Positions 1 through 6,076 are shown, counted from the stretch's first letter. The stretch is DNA of 6,466 nucleotides from Pseudomonadota bacterium (GCA_021847125.1 JAJZUK010000071.1:1-6466), one strand, 5' to 3'. Notes: generated by a model not told the origin, from the letters alone. Numbers and translations are program-made.

Positions 1-707
1 ACGACCTGCTCGGCCTGGGACGCGGGCACCAGAACATCGCATTCCGCCCCCAGTACCAGCAGCGGCGGGCAGCGTTCGCGCCGCAGATGCGGCAGGTCGA
101 AAAAAGTCATGTCCCACATCGCGCGCTGGGATTCCGGCTGCATGCGACGGTAACAGGCGCGCAGCTTTTCCACCTCGACCGGATGGGCGAAGAGCACCTG
201 CTGCAAGGCGTCCAGCGAAACCCGGCCGTGGTGCATCATGGCGTTCACGTCCGAGAACAGGCGTGGATTGGAAAACGCCAGCGCAAGCGAAGACGACACC
301 AGGCCCTGCGGCGGCACCGACGCCATAAGCACAACCCCGGGAGCCGGGGCGCGCTCGAGATATTTCTGCACCACGAATCCTCCCATGGAATGACCGACGA
401 GTATCGGCTCGCCGCCGATGGTGCGCACGGCCTGTTCGAGATCGCCCACATAGTCGTCGATCGAAAGCCAGTCCAGACGCTCGCGTCCTGGGCTGCCGCC
501 GTGACCGCTCAGGCTTAGGGCGCAGGCGCGAAAACCCTGCTGGGCGAAATAGGGCAGGAAATACTCAGCCCAGCACCAGGCCCCGGCAAAAGCGCCGTGC
601 ACGAACAGGAGCGGCCGCGCGCCGCCGCGTTTCCTGCCTTTTGCGGGCGGGCTGGCCTCGATGATTTCCAGCTGGTCCGCGGCTTTCGAGCCGGCGGGCG
701 CGCCCAT
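1..707 (-). CDS. Alpha/beta hydrolase, partial (C-terminus beyond left edge)
   Basis: Predicted serine hydrolase of the alpha/beta-hydrolase fold, probably cytoplasmic; the substrate cannot be told. I translated this frame by hand: it is open for 235 codons from the ATG at 705-707 and leaves the window before a stop. Visible motifs are the oxyanion-hole segment FVHGAFAG (about residues 35-42), an LSGHGGS turn (66-72), the nucleophile elbow GHSMGG with Ser107, and a GAECDVLVP segment whose Asp (about 224) fits the catalytic acid. The catalytic His should lie just outside the window. The start sits 14 nt after the stop of the upstream GST gene, with a weak GGGA ribosome-binding site, so co-transcription is likely. 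There is no signal peptide; the first 30 residues are polar and poorly conserved-looking, so a later start is possible. The family is clear; esterase, lipase or haloperoxidase-like activity is not resolved. Confidence 0.85.
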   Translation of the reverse strand, partial: MGAPAGSKAADQLEIIEASPPAKGRKRGGARPLLFVHGAFAGAWCWAEYFLPYFAQQGFRACALSLSGHGGSPGRERLDWLSIDDYVGDLEQAVRTIGGEPILVGHSMGGFVVQKYLERAPAPGVVLMASVPPQGLVSSSLALAFSNPRLFSDVNAMMHHGRVSLDALQQVLFAHPVEVEKLRACYRRMQPESQRAMWDMTFFDLPHLRRERCPPLLVLGAECDVLVPASQAEQV

Positions 708-721
708 CGCGTTCCCGGCGC

Positions 722-1339
722 CTAGGCCGGAATCGCCATGCCGCGCTGCACTGCGGGGCGCGCGCCGATGGCGTCGTACCAGCGCTTGACGTTCGGAAAA
801 TCAGCGAGCTCGGTCTGGTGCCACTCGTGCCGCGCCACCCAGGGATAGGTCGCGATGTCGGCAATGGAGTATTCGCCGGCCAGATACGCGGCTTCGCCCA
901 GACGCCGGTCCAACACGCCGTAGAGGCGGTCTTTCTCTTTGGAATAGCGCCCGATCGCATACGGCACCTGCTCCTTGGCCGCGCGCAGGAAATGGTGCAC
1001 CTGGCCGAACATCGGCCCGACCCCGGCCATCTGGAACATCAGCCACTGCAAGGCGAGGTACTTGCCCCGGTCGGACGCGGGCAGCAACCGGCCGGTCTTG
1101 CCCGCGAGGTAGACCAGGATCGCGCCCGATTCGAACAGGGTGACGGGCTTTCCGTCCGGGCCTTCGGAATCGACCAGGGCGGGGATCTTTCCGTTCGGGT
1201 TGAGCGCGAGAAACTGCGGGGTGAACTGCTCGCCCTTGCCGATGTCGATGGCGTGCGTGTTGTAGCCGAGGCCGCATTCCTCGAGCATCACCGAAACCTT
1301 GCGGCCATTGGGCGTTTTCCAAGTGTACAGATCGATCAT
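722..1339 (-). CDS. yfcG: Glutathione S-transferase, YfcG-like (Nu class)
   Basis: A 205-residue cytoplasmic GST closely resembling E. coli YfcG, a glutathione-dependent disulfide-bond oxidoreductase. The thioredoxin-like N-terminal domain (about 1-80) starts MIDLYTWKTPNGRKV and carries the T9-P10-N11-G12 motif typical of Nu-class enzymes in place of a Tyr/Ser/Cys catalytic residue. It also has the NPNGKIPALVD segment with the cis-proline (Pro53) and the FESGAI glutathione-binding motif (Glu70, Ser71). The all-helical C-terminal domain follows, with LQWLMFQMAGVGPMFGQ and the conserved SIADIATYPW stretch. The length fits the family (YfcG is about 215). The ATG is preceded by a GGGGA Shine-Dalgarno-like run. 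It is divergent from the DUF2905 gene (50-bp gap) and probably co-transcribed with the hydrolase downstream. The family call is firm; using the E. coli symbol is by resemblance only. Confidence 0.9.
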   Translation of the reverse strand: MIDLYTWKTPNGRKVSVMLEECGLGYNTHAIDIGKGEQFTPQFLALNPNGKIPALVDSEGPDGKPVTLFESGAILVYLAGKTGRLLPASDRGKYLALQWLMFQMAGVGPMFGQVHHFLRAAKEQVPYAIGRYSKEKDRLYGVLDRRLGEAAYLAGEYSIADIATYPWVARHEWHQTELADFPNVKRWYDAIGARPAVQRGMAIPA

Positions 1340-1377
1340 TTTTTCCCCGCTTTCGTTCGTTCTTGTCGCGGGCAGTT

Positions 1378-1383
1378 TACAAT
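1378..1383 (+). promoter_or_regulatory. Putative -10 box of the DUF2905 gene
   Basis: TACAAT matches the sigma-70 -10 consensus at 5 of 6 positions. It ends 6 nt before the ATG at 1390, so a start site 7 nt downstream would fall on the start codon itself. No convincing -35 hexamer is seen 16-18 bp upstream (sequence there is GTTCGT-like). No Shine-Dalgarno sequence separates the box from the ATG. Confidence 0.4.
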
Positions 1384-1389
1384 GATTCG

Positions 1390-1584
1390 ATGCTGAAGTG
1401 GCTTCTGACCCTGATCGTCGCGCTGGCCGTGTTGACCTTGTGTTCGCCCTGGCTGAGGAAATACGGACTCGGACGGCTGCCCGGCGACATCACCCTGCGA
1501 CGCCGGGGCCGGGACTATTACCTGCCTTTCACCACCACCATCCTGCTGTCGCTCGCGCTGACCCTGCTAGGTCGCTTGATCTGA
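1390..1584 (+). CDS. DUF2905 family small membrane protein
   Basis: A 64-residue predicted inner-membrane protein of the uncharacterised DUF2905 family, whose function is unknown. It has two hydrophobic segments (about residues 4-19 and 46-61) flanking a short basic loop. The loop holds the family signature LRKYGLGRLPGDI (22-34), then RRRGRDYYLPF. The topology is most simply a helical hairpin. I chose the ATG at 1390 because family members begin directly with the first hydrophobic helix. An in-frame TTG at 1363 would add nine residues with no ribosome-binding site and would start upstream of the putative -10 box. It is divergent from the GST gene and convergent with the EF-hand gene (55-bp gap). 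No Shine-Dalgarno sequence is visible. Family assignment rests on length, topology and the GLGRLPGDI motif. Confidence 0.88.
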   Translation: MLKWLLTLIVALAVLTLCSPWLRKYGLGRLPGDITLRRRGRDYYLPFTTTILLSLALTLLGRLI

Positions 1585-1639
1585 GCATTGACCGGGCGCA
1601 GGGCGCCGCCGCGCGTTCTCCCCCGAGCGCCCGCTTGCG

Positions 1640-2116
1640 CTAGGCGCCGGCCGGCGCGGTGTCCTTGCGGCCGCGCCTGGCTTCGCGATAGGCGCGCAGT
1701 TCGTCCCGGGTCAGCCTGCCGTCCCGGTCGAGATCGATGCGATCGAATTTCTGCGCCAGCCGCGGCGCATGCTTTTCGGCCTCCGCGCGGCTGATGGCGC
1801 CATCGCCGTCGGCGTCCGCGTGGCGGAAGCGATCGGCGGCCTTCGACTGGCGCTCGCCCCGGTGCGCCTTTTTCCATGCGCTGAACTCGTCGCGCGAAAG
1901 CCGGCCGTCCTTGTTGCTGTCCATGCTGTCGAACTTGCCCGCGAGGCGCGGCATGGCCTGGTCGAATTCGGCGCGCGACAGACTGCCGTCGGCGTTGGCG
2001 TCTGCCTTGCTGAAATGCGTTGCCGTTCGCGGGGGCTTTGCGCCTGCGGTGTTGTCCGCCGCAAGACCGGCGGCAGGAATCAGGATAAGGGCGGCGATCA
2101 GACTGCGCTTGAACAT
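1640..2116 (-). CDS. Secreted EF-hand calcium-binding protein
   Basis: A 158-residue predicted periplasmic or secreted calcium-binding protein. Residues 1-20 form a signal peptide: MFKR, a hydrophobic core, then a cleavage site after about GLAA. Four canonical 12-residue EF-hand loops follow at 39-50, 66-77, 101-112 and 128-139. Each has Asp at position 1, Asp or Asn at 3, Asp at 5, Gly at 6 and Glu at 12, so all four look able to bind calcium. The loops are spaced 27, 35 and 27 residues apart, that is, two EF-hand pairs. The second pair is a clear duplicate of the first (shared SRAE...PRLA.KFD...DGRL.RDE). The C-terminus is a short basic tail. The ATG is set by a strong GGAGGA Shine-Dalgarno sequence. 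It is a single-gene unit, divergent from the TerC leader. A calcium sensor, buffer or matrix role is possible; the sequence does not decide. Confidence 0.88.
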   Translation of the reverse strand: MFKRSLIAALILIPAAGLAADNTAGAKPPRTATHFSKADANADGSLSRAEFDQAMPRLAGKFDSMDSNKDGRLSRDEFSAWKKAHRGERQSKAADRFRHADADGDGAISRAEAEKHAPRLAQKFDRIDLDRDGRLTRDELRAYREARRGRKDTAPAGA

Positions 2117-2121
2117 GGCTA

Positions 2122-2127
2122 TCCTCC
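2122..2127 (-). promoter_or_regulatory. Strong ribosome-binding site of the EF-hand gene
   Basis: Read on the minus strand this is GGAGGA, five nucleotides before the ATG at 2116. It is among the best Shine-Dalgarno matches in the window and fixes the start. Confidence 0.8.
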
Positions 2128-2159
2128 AATAATGAACCTAGGCAAGACCAATAACGCGG

Positions 2160-2230
2160 CCCCGGCGCTGCAGCCTACCGCGGCAACAAACTGTTACAAG
2201 AGGGAGCCGCCGGACACTGTGGCGCCGGGG
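2160..2230. repeat. Imperfect inverted repeat / potential structured RNA
   Basis: The arms CCCCGGCGC (2160-2168) and GCGCCGGGG (2222-2230) are perfectly complementary over 9 bp. The stem extends inward through two U-G wobbles and three more pairs to 2173/2217. A second stem GCGGC/GCCGC (2180-2184 with 2206-2210) lies inside it, and a minor AACA/TGTT hairpin (2185-2188 with 2192-2195) lies in the apical loop. The wobble pairs work only in plus-strand RNA, which slightly favours a role in a terC leader transcript. No U-tract follows, so a simple terminator is unlikely. Confidence 0.5.
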
Positions 2231-2274
2231 AGGCGCAGAACCAAAATCCGGACCGCGGGCCGGTTGCGTTCGGC

Positions 2275-2280
2275 TAGAAT
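2275..2280 (+). promoter_or_regulatory. Putative -10 box upstream of the small ORF and terC
   Basis: TAGAAT matches the sigma-70 -10 consensus at 5 of 6 positions. A start site near 2287 would give a 5' leader of about 47 nt before the small ORF and about 160 nt before terC. No recognisable -35 hexamer lies 16-18 bp upstream. If this is the only promoter, the inverted repeat at 2160-2230 would be outside the transcript. Confidence 0.35.
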
Positions 2281-2333
2281 TCCGCTTGGGCGCACGCACC
2301 TGCGCACACCCTGGATACCAAAAGGAGTTTCAC

Positions 2334-2423
2334 ATGAATTCCGGACATGCAACTGAATTGTCCATTCTTCAAATCACAGCATCGCTTGCTGTCTATATGC
2401 TGAACGCGAAGAAGCAACCTTAG
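2334..2423 (+). CDS. Candidate 29-residue leader peptide or small protein upstream of terC
   Basis: An ATG-to-TAG frame of 29 codons starting MNSGHATELS and ending LNAKKQP, not recognised as any known family. The main support is the AAAGGAG Shine-Dalgarno sequence at 2321-2327, six nucleotides before the ATG, which is better than the one in front of terC. Residues 9-23 are mostly hydrophobic (LSILQITASLAVYML) and end in a basic, polar tail, so the product could be an amphipathic helix or a very short membrane peptide. The stop is 25 nt before the terC ATG, in a different frame, which would permit translational coupling or leader-type control. Codon use is odd for the window: only about 12 of 28 codons end in G or C. 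It may also be a non-coding leader that happens to be open. There is no homology evidence. Confidence 0.45.
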   Translation: MNSGHATELSILQITASLAVYMLNAKKQP

Positions 2424-2448
2424 CCGGACCACCGAATGGGACACGCCG

Positions 2449-3204
2449 ATGTTTGAATGGATCGCAAGCCCCGAGGCATGGATAGCGTTGGCCACGCTGA
2501 CCGCGCTGGAGATCGTATTGGGCATCGACAACATTATTTTTCTCTCGATTCTGGTGGGCCGCCTGCCCCAGAATCAGCGCGCTTTCGCGAGAAAGATCGG
2601 CCTGGGTCTCGCCATGATTGCGCGCCTGGCTTTGTTATTCTCCATTTCCTGGGTAATGGGACTCACCGAACCGTGGTTCACGCTGTGGAACCAGGCGATT
2701 TCGGGGCGCGATCTCGTGTTGATCGGAGGCGGCCTGTTTCTTCTGTTCAAGGCGACGCATGAAATCCATAACAGCCTGGAAGGACTGGAAGACCGCGGCA
2801 CTCCGGTCGTTGCCGCCAGCCTGGGAATGGTGCTGGCACAGATCGCAGTTCTGGATGTGGTGTTTTCGCTGGATTCGGTCATCACGGCTGTCGGACTGGT
2901 CGAGCACGTTTCCATCATGGCAATCGCCATCGTTCTCGCGGTTGCGGTCATGCTGATGGCGGCGAAGTCCATAGGGGATTTTGTCGACGAGCACCCCACG
3001 ATCAAGATGCTCGCGCTTTCGTTTCTGATCCTGGTCGGCGCCACGCTGACGGCCGAGGGATTCGATGTGCACGTTCCGAAGGGTTACATCTATTTTGCGA
3101 TGGCCTTTTCCGTCGCCGTGGAGATGCTCAATATCCGCATGCGCAAAGCGCGGATCGAGCCGGTCAGACTGCACAAGCGCTTGCGCGATACGGACGCCGG
3201 CTAG
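2449..3204 (+). CDS. TerC family integral membrane protein, YgdQ-like
   Basis: A 251-residue inner-membrane protein of the TerC family, very similar in order and wording to E. coli YgdQ. Some TerC proteins act in manganese export or in metal supply to exported enzymes; this member's substrate is not shown by sequence. About seven hydrophobic helices can be seen. The two family motifs are present: LEIVLGIDNIIFLS (Glu21, Asp27, Asn28) and LDVVFSLDSVITAVG (Asp136, Asp142, Ser143), acidic residues inside membrane segments that fit a cation path. SIGDFV.EHP (174-183), KMLALSFLILVG and the FDVHVPKGYIYFAMAFS segment (205-221) are also conserved. It lacks the CBS/CorC domains of longer TerC proteins. 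The start agrees with homologues beginning M-(F/L)-W-I; its ribosome-binding site is a weak GGGA. It follows the small ORF by 25 nt and ends at a hairpin terminator. Confidence 0.92.
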   Translation: MFEWIASPEAWIALATLTALEIVLGIDNIIFLSILVGRLPQNQRAFARKIGLGLAMIARLALLFSISWVMGLTEPWFTLWNQAISGRDLVLIGGGLFLLFKATHEIHNSLEGLEDRGTPVVAASLGMVLAQIAVLDVVFSLDSVITAVGLVEHVSIMAIAIVLAVAVMLMAAKSIGDFVDEHPTIKMLALSFLILVGATLTAEGFDVHVPKGYIYFAMAFSVAVEMLNIRMRKARIEPVRLHKRLRDTDAG

Positions 3205-3206
3205 CC

Positions 3207-3237
3207 GAAACGGCGCGCCTGCAAGCCGCGCCGTTTC
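3207..3237. terminator. Bidirectional hairpin terminator between terC and cca
   Basis: GAAACGGCGCG (3207-3217) and CGCGCCGTTTC (3227-3237) form a perfect 11-bp stem with a 9-nt loop, starting 3 nt after the terC stop. The A-run at the 5' base and T-run at the 3' base make it read similarly on both strands, suiting the convergent cca operon. The T-run is short (TTTCT), so it may be a moderate terminator. Confidence 0.7.
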
Positions 3238-3288
3238 TCGCGACCCGCGACATCGGATTTCATGCCGGTGCATCCTGCGGCGGCAAAC

Positions 3289-4422
3289 CTAACCTGGACC
3301 GAGCGCGGACTTCACCGCGGCCATACGGGCCGCGCGCAGCCGCGCAGCGATCTTGTGCGGCTCGGATACGCTTGCCGCGATGGCGCCGGCGTCGATGTCG
3401 CGCGCGGCGCGCAGCGCCTCGAGCAGGCGAGCCGAAGCAGCAATGCTGCGCGCGCGGCCGACATCACAGCTCACGGCCGCCTGCAACAGCAGACCGAAGC
3501 GCGCCGGCCGGCGCCAGGCGTCGCAGGACTGGAGCAAGGCGACAATCGCGCCGGCGTCGAGCTTCGCACCGAGGGCGGCTTGCTCGCGGTGGCGCAACGC
3601 GAGCACGGCCAGGTCGCGCGCGTCGGCGGGCGCGCGCAGGCGTGAACTCATGCGGCGCAAGCCGGGCTCGGGCTCGTCGAGGACGGCGAGCGCGCAGGCA
3701 AGCACCGCGTAGCGCACTTCCAGCACCTGGCCCTGCCCGGCGGCGTAGTCGAGCGCGCGCTGCGAGCGCGCATACTGCGCGCGGTCGGCCCAGGCCGCGT
3801 CCAGCTCCGGCGACACGCGCTCGAGCGCGCCGCAGCGCCGCAGCAAGGCGAACATTCGCGACGGCGCCGCCTCCATCAGTCCGACGGCCAGTTCCTGCCA
3901 TACGCGCTCGGCCACCAGGGCGTCGGCTTCGCCGGCCTCGACCATGGCGCGCATCAGGCGCAGCGTGGCCGGCGCCACTTTGAAACCGAAGCGCGCGGCG
4001 AAGCGCGCCACGCGCAGGATGCGCACCGGGTCTTCGGCAAATGCCGGGCTCACGTGGCGCAGCACGCCGCGCTTCAGATCGGCCGCGCCGCCATAGGGGT
4101 CGATCAGTCGTCCCTGCTGGTCGCGGGCGATGGCGTTGATGGTCAGGTCGCGCCGCGACAAGTCCTCCTCCAGCGTCACATCGGGCGCGGCATGGACCTG
4201 GAAACCCCTGTAGCCGCGCGCCGTCTTGCGCTCGGTGCGCGCCAGCGCGTATTCCTCGTGCGTCCTGGGGTGCAGGAACACCGGAAAATCCTTGCCCACC
4301 GGCTTGTAGCCGAGGCGGATCATGTCGTCGGGGGTGGCGCCGACCACGACAAAATCGCGGTCTTTGACCGGAAGTCCGAGAAGTTCGTCGCGAACCGCGC
4401 CGCCGACCGCGTAAATCTTCAC
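3289..4422 (-). CDS. cca: CCA tRNA nucleotidyltransferase with degenerate HD domain
   Basis: Adds or repairs the 3'-terminal CCA of tRNAs using CTP and ATP; cytoplasmic, class II enzyme. The start is a GTG at 4420-4422, giving the family N-terminus [16 protein letters not shown]. The polymerase head is intact: GG-x-VRD (7-12), the catalytic pair Asp21/Asp23 in [24 protein letters not shown] (85-99), GGAADL, and [18 protein letters not shown] (130-147). The protein is 377 residues against roughly 410 for E. coli Cca. In the C-terminal third, the places where Gammaproteobacterial Cca has HTMMVLD, HDLGKG and YHG read YARSQRALD (217-225), [10 protein letters not shown] (242-251) and RHRE (277-280). 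The metal-binding His and Asp residues of the HD phosphohydrolase domain therefore appear lost, while the flanking [10 protein letters not shown] (300-309) is still recognisable. It is the last gene of the operon, 29 nt after the GST stop. Confidence 0.92.
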   Translation of the reverse strand: MKIYAVGGAVRDELLGLPVKDRDFVVVGATPDDMIRLGYKPVGKDFPVFLHPRTHEEYALARTERKTARGYRGFQVHAAPDVTLEEDLSRRDLTINAIARDQQGRLIDPYGGAADLKRGVLRHVSPAFAEDPVRILRVARFAARFGFKVAPATLRLMRAMVEAGEADALVAERVWQELAVGLMEAAPSRMFALLRRCGALERVSPELDAAWADRAQYARSQRALDYAAGQGQVLEVRYAVLACALAVLDEPEPGLRRMSSRLRAPADARDLAVLALRHREQAALGAKLDAGAIVALLQSCDAWRRPARFGLLLQAAVSCDVGRARSIAASARLLEALRAARDIDAGAIAASVSEPHKIAARLRAARMAAVKSALGPG

Positions 4423-4451
4423 CGGGAGCCTGTTAAGGGGCCGGCCCGGGC

Positions 4452-5111
4452 TTACGCATAAGGCTCGTCGGCGCGCACGAACTCGGTTTCGCGGCGCGCC
4501 TGCGCCATCCAGTCCTGCACCGCGGGAAGCGCCAGCAGCGCGTCGGCGTAGCGCTGCGCCACCGGCGGCAATGGGACGGCGTAGGTCAGGAAGCGCGTGG
4601 CCACCGGCGCATAAAACGCGTCGGCGACACCGAATTGCCCGAACAGCAGCTCCCCGCCCGCGCCGTGCCGCGCGCGGCAGGATTCCCAGATTTCCACAAT
4701 GCGATCGATGTCGGGCTGCACCTCCGGGCTCATGCCCTTGCCCGGCAGCGACGCCCGAATGTTCATCGGCATGGCGCCGCGCAGCTTGCGAAAACCGGCG
4801 TGCATTTCGGCGCAGACGGAACGCGCGATCTGGCGCGCGCGCGCATCGGCCGGCCACAGTCGCTTTTCCGGAAACATCTCGGCCACCGTTTCGCAGATGG
4901 CGAGAGAATCCCACACCGGTTCCGTGCCAATGGCCAGCACCGGCACCTGGCGCGTCGGCGAGTAGGGCTCTATGCCGCGCACCTTGCCCGTATCGCTGAA
5001 CTTGAGCTGGATTTCCTCGAACGCGATGCCGGCCTGCGTCAGCAGCACCCAGGGCCGCATCGACCAGGACGAGTAGTTCTTGTTGGCGATTGCGAGCTTG
5101 AGCGGCTTCAC
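4452..5111 (-). CDS. Glutathione S-transferase family protein
   Basis: A 219-residue cytoplasmic GST, of a different subgroup from the YfcG-like enzyme at 722-1339. The N-terminal thioredoxin-like domain begins [19 protein letters not shown]. The SSWS serines (about 14-17) occupy the usual catalytic position. Then come RQVPVL with the cis-proline (Pro57) and WDSLAICE with the glutathione-binding Asp68-Ser69. The helical C-terminal domain includes [19 protein letters not shown], the GST C-terminal N-cap region. The start is a GTG at 5109-5111, the only candidate that matches the family N-terminus. It overlaps the upstream stop as GTGA and has no strong ribosome-binding site of its own, so translation probably depends on coupling. 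The physiological substrate is unknown; the operon context with cca and the NDUFA9-like gene does not point to one. Confidence 0.87.
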   Translation of the reverse strand: MKPLKLAIANKNYSSWSMRPWVLLTQAGIAFEEIQLKFSDTGKVRGIEPYSPTRQVPVLAIGTEPVWDSLAICETVAEMFPEKRLWPADARARQIARSVCAEMHAGFRKLRGAMPMNIRASLPGKGMSPEVQPDIDRIVEIWESCRARHGAGGELLFGQFGVADAFYAPVATRFLTYAVPLPPVAQRYADALLALPAVQDWMAQARRETEFVRADEPYA

Positions 5112-6076
5112 GCTACGCGCGTCTTTCTGCCGGCGTAAGCTCGCAGGAGGCTGAAGCGCGAGCGCACGTAAGTCCCCCGCAGGTAGACCGGCGCCACCGC
5201 CTCCATGGCGGCGGGCCGGATGCCGAACGGAAAAGGCGCGGCGCTGGTGCTGGCCAGCGACATCGACAGCACATTGTCCCGGCTCATGAACTTGCCCGGC
5301 AGCCACTCCATGATCCAGGCCTGCAGCATGGAATACTTGGGACTGAGGCCGATGACGGGTCGCGCATGGCCGCTCGCGCGGCCGGCGAATTTGACCAGCT
5401 CGCGCAGGGTGTAGACTTTCGGCCCGCACAGATCGTAGCTCTTGCCGAAGCTGTCGCGCTCGGAGAGCGCCTGGACCATGGCGCGCGCCACGTCTTCGAC
5501 GTAGACCGGCTGGAATTTCGCCTCGGGACAGGCGAGCAGCACCAGCGGCAGAAAGCGCTGCATCAGGGCGAACAGGTTGAGGAAGCGGTCTTCCGGGCCG
5601 AACACCACCGAGGGGCGGAACACCGTGATCGCCAGCCGCTTGCCCTCGGCGAACATCCAGTTCTCGCCGTCACCCTTGGAACGCAGGTAGGCGCTGGGCC
5701 CCTTGCTCGACGCATTCAGCGCGCTCATGTGCAGCAGGCGCGGAATATGCAAATGCTCGCACGCCGCCGCGAGATCGCGCGGCAACTCGGCATGCACGCG
5801 CCGGAAATCGACGCCGTAGGGCTCGCCCGGCCGGCTCTGCAGCACGCCCACCAGATTGATCACGGCGTCGCAGCCGCGCAATACGGCGGCGAGCTGCGCC
5901 GGATCGCGCACGTCCGTCTGAACCACCTCCACCGTGGGCAGCATGAGCAGATGCTTGGCGCGTTCGCGCCGGCGCGTGGTCACGACCACCCGCTTGCCCT
6001 GCTCTGCCAGCAGGCGCACCACATGGCGGCCGATAAAGCCGCTGCCGCCGAGGACGGCGACGCGTTCCAGTTTCAT
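5108..6076 (-). CDS. NAD(P)-binding SDR protein, complex I NDUFA9-like
   Basis: A 322-residue atypical short-chain dehydrogenase/reductase of the NAD-dependent epimerase type, closest in layout to proteins annotated as complex I NDUFA9 subunit family. The N-terminal Rossmann fold shows [14 protein letters not shown] with the glycine motif at 10-16, then a basic TTRRRERAK stretch after the second strand that suggests NADP(H) preference. TDVRD (54-58), CDAVINLVG (69-77) and an SDR-like active site with Ser118 and Y130-xxx-K134 ([11 protein letters not shown]) follow. [15 protein letters not shown] is the conserved mid-protein motif, and [11 protein letters not shown] the substrate-side strand. 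No signal peptide or clear membrane helix is seen. The ATG at 6074-6076 has a GGAGAAC ribosome-binding site and overlaps the transglycosylase stop by 4 nt. The stop in turn overlaps the next GST start. Any actual link to respiratory complex I here is by family name only. Confidence 0.88.
   Translation of the reverse strand: MKLERVAVLGGSGFIGRHVVRLLAEQGKRVVVTTRRRERAKHLLMLPTVEVVQTDVRDPAQLAAVLRGCDAVINLVGVLQSRPGEPYGVDFRRVHAELPRDLAAACEHLHIPRLLHMSALNASSKGPSAYLRSKGDGENWMFAEGKRLAITVFRPSVVFGPEDRFLNLFALMQRFLPLVLLACPEAKFQPVYVEDVARAMVQALSERDSFGKSYDLCGPKVYTLRELVKFAGRASGHARPVIGLSPKYSMLQAWIMEWLPGKFMSRDNVLSMSLASTSAAPFPFGIRPAAMEAVAPVYLRGTYVRSRFSLLRAYAGRKTRVA

Larger units (their letters stand above)
2117..2448. 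other. Divergent intergenic region between EF-hand gene and terC
   Basis: A 332-bp stretch without a conventional gene, placed between two outward-facing transcription units, so it must carry promoters for both. It contains the EF-hand ribosome-binding site, two direct copies of CCAATAA 22 bp apart (2126-2132 and 2148-2154), a long imperfect inverted repeat (2160-2230), a -10-like box (2275-2280) and a 29-codon reading frame (2334-2423). The part from about 2330 to 2420 is visibly richer in A+T than the flanking genes. No consensus -35 element is seen on either strand, and no known riboswitch consensus could be confirmed by eye. Confidence 0.7.

Noticed and set aside
86..112. Possible frameshift in the hydrolase at the run of six A/T.
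   Set aside because: Reading six bases keeps the frame open and gives a sensible sequence (WDMTFFDLPHLRRERCPPLLVLG) on both sides.
1363..1389. TTG at 1363 as an earlier start for the DUF2905 protein.
   Set aside because: It adds nine residues absent from the family, has no ribosome-binding site and would sit upstream of the putative -10 box.
1593..1641. Weak inverted repeats between the DUF2905 and EF-hand genes (CGGGCGC/GCGCCCG and AGCGC/GCGCT) as a terminator.
   Set aside because: The arms are short, the larger has a 27-nt loop, and no T-run follows on either strand; such repeats are expected by chance at this GC content.
2136..2152. GGCAAGACC upstream of terC resembles the 3' conserved part of the yybP-ykoY manganese riboswitch.
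   Set aside because: The matching 5' element (GGGGAGTAG-like) is not found at a suitable distance upstream, where the sequence is inside the EF-hand coding region, and no P1 stem can be drawn. A covariance-model search would settle it.
4423..4914. In-frame open extension upstream of cca, and similar extensions to 5429 (GST) and 6301 (NDUFA9-like).
   Set aside because: They overlap well-supported genes on the same strand; family N-termini start at 4422, 5111 and 6076. The extensions reflect few stop codons in GC-rich DNA.
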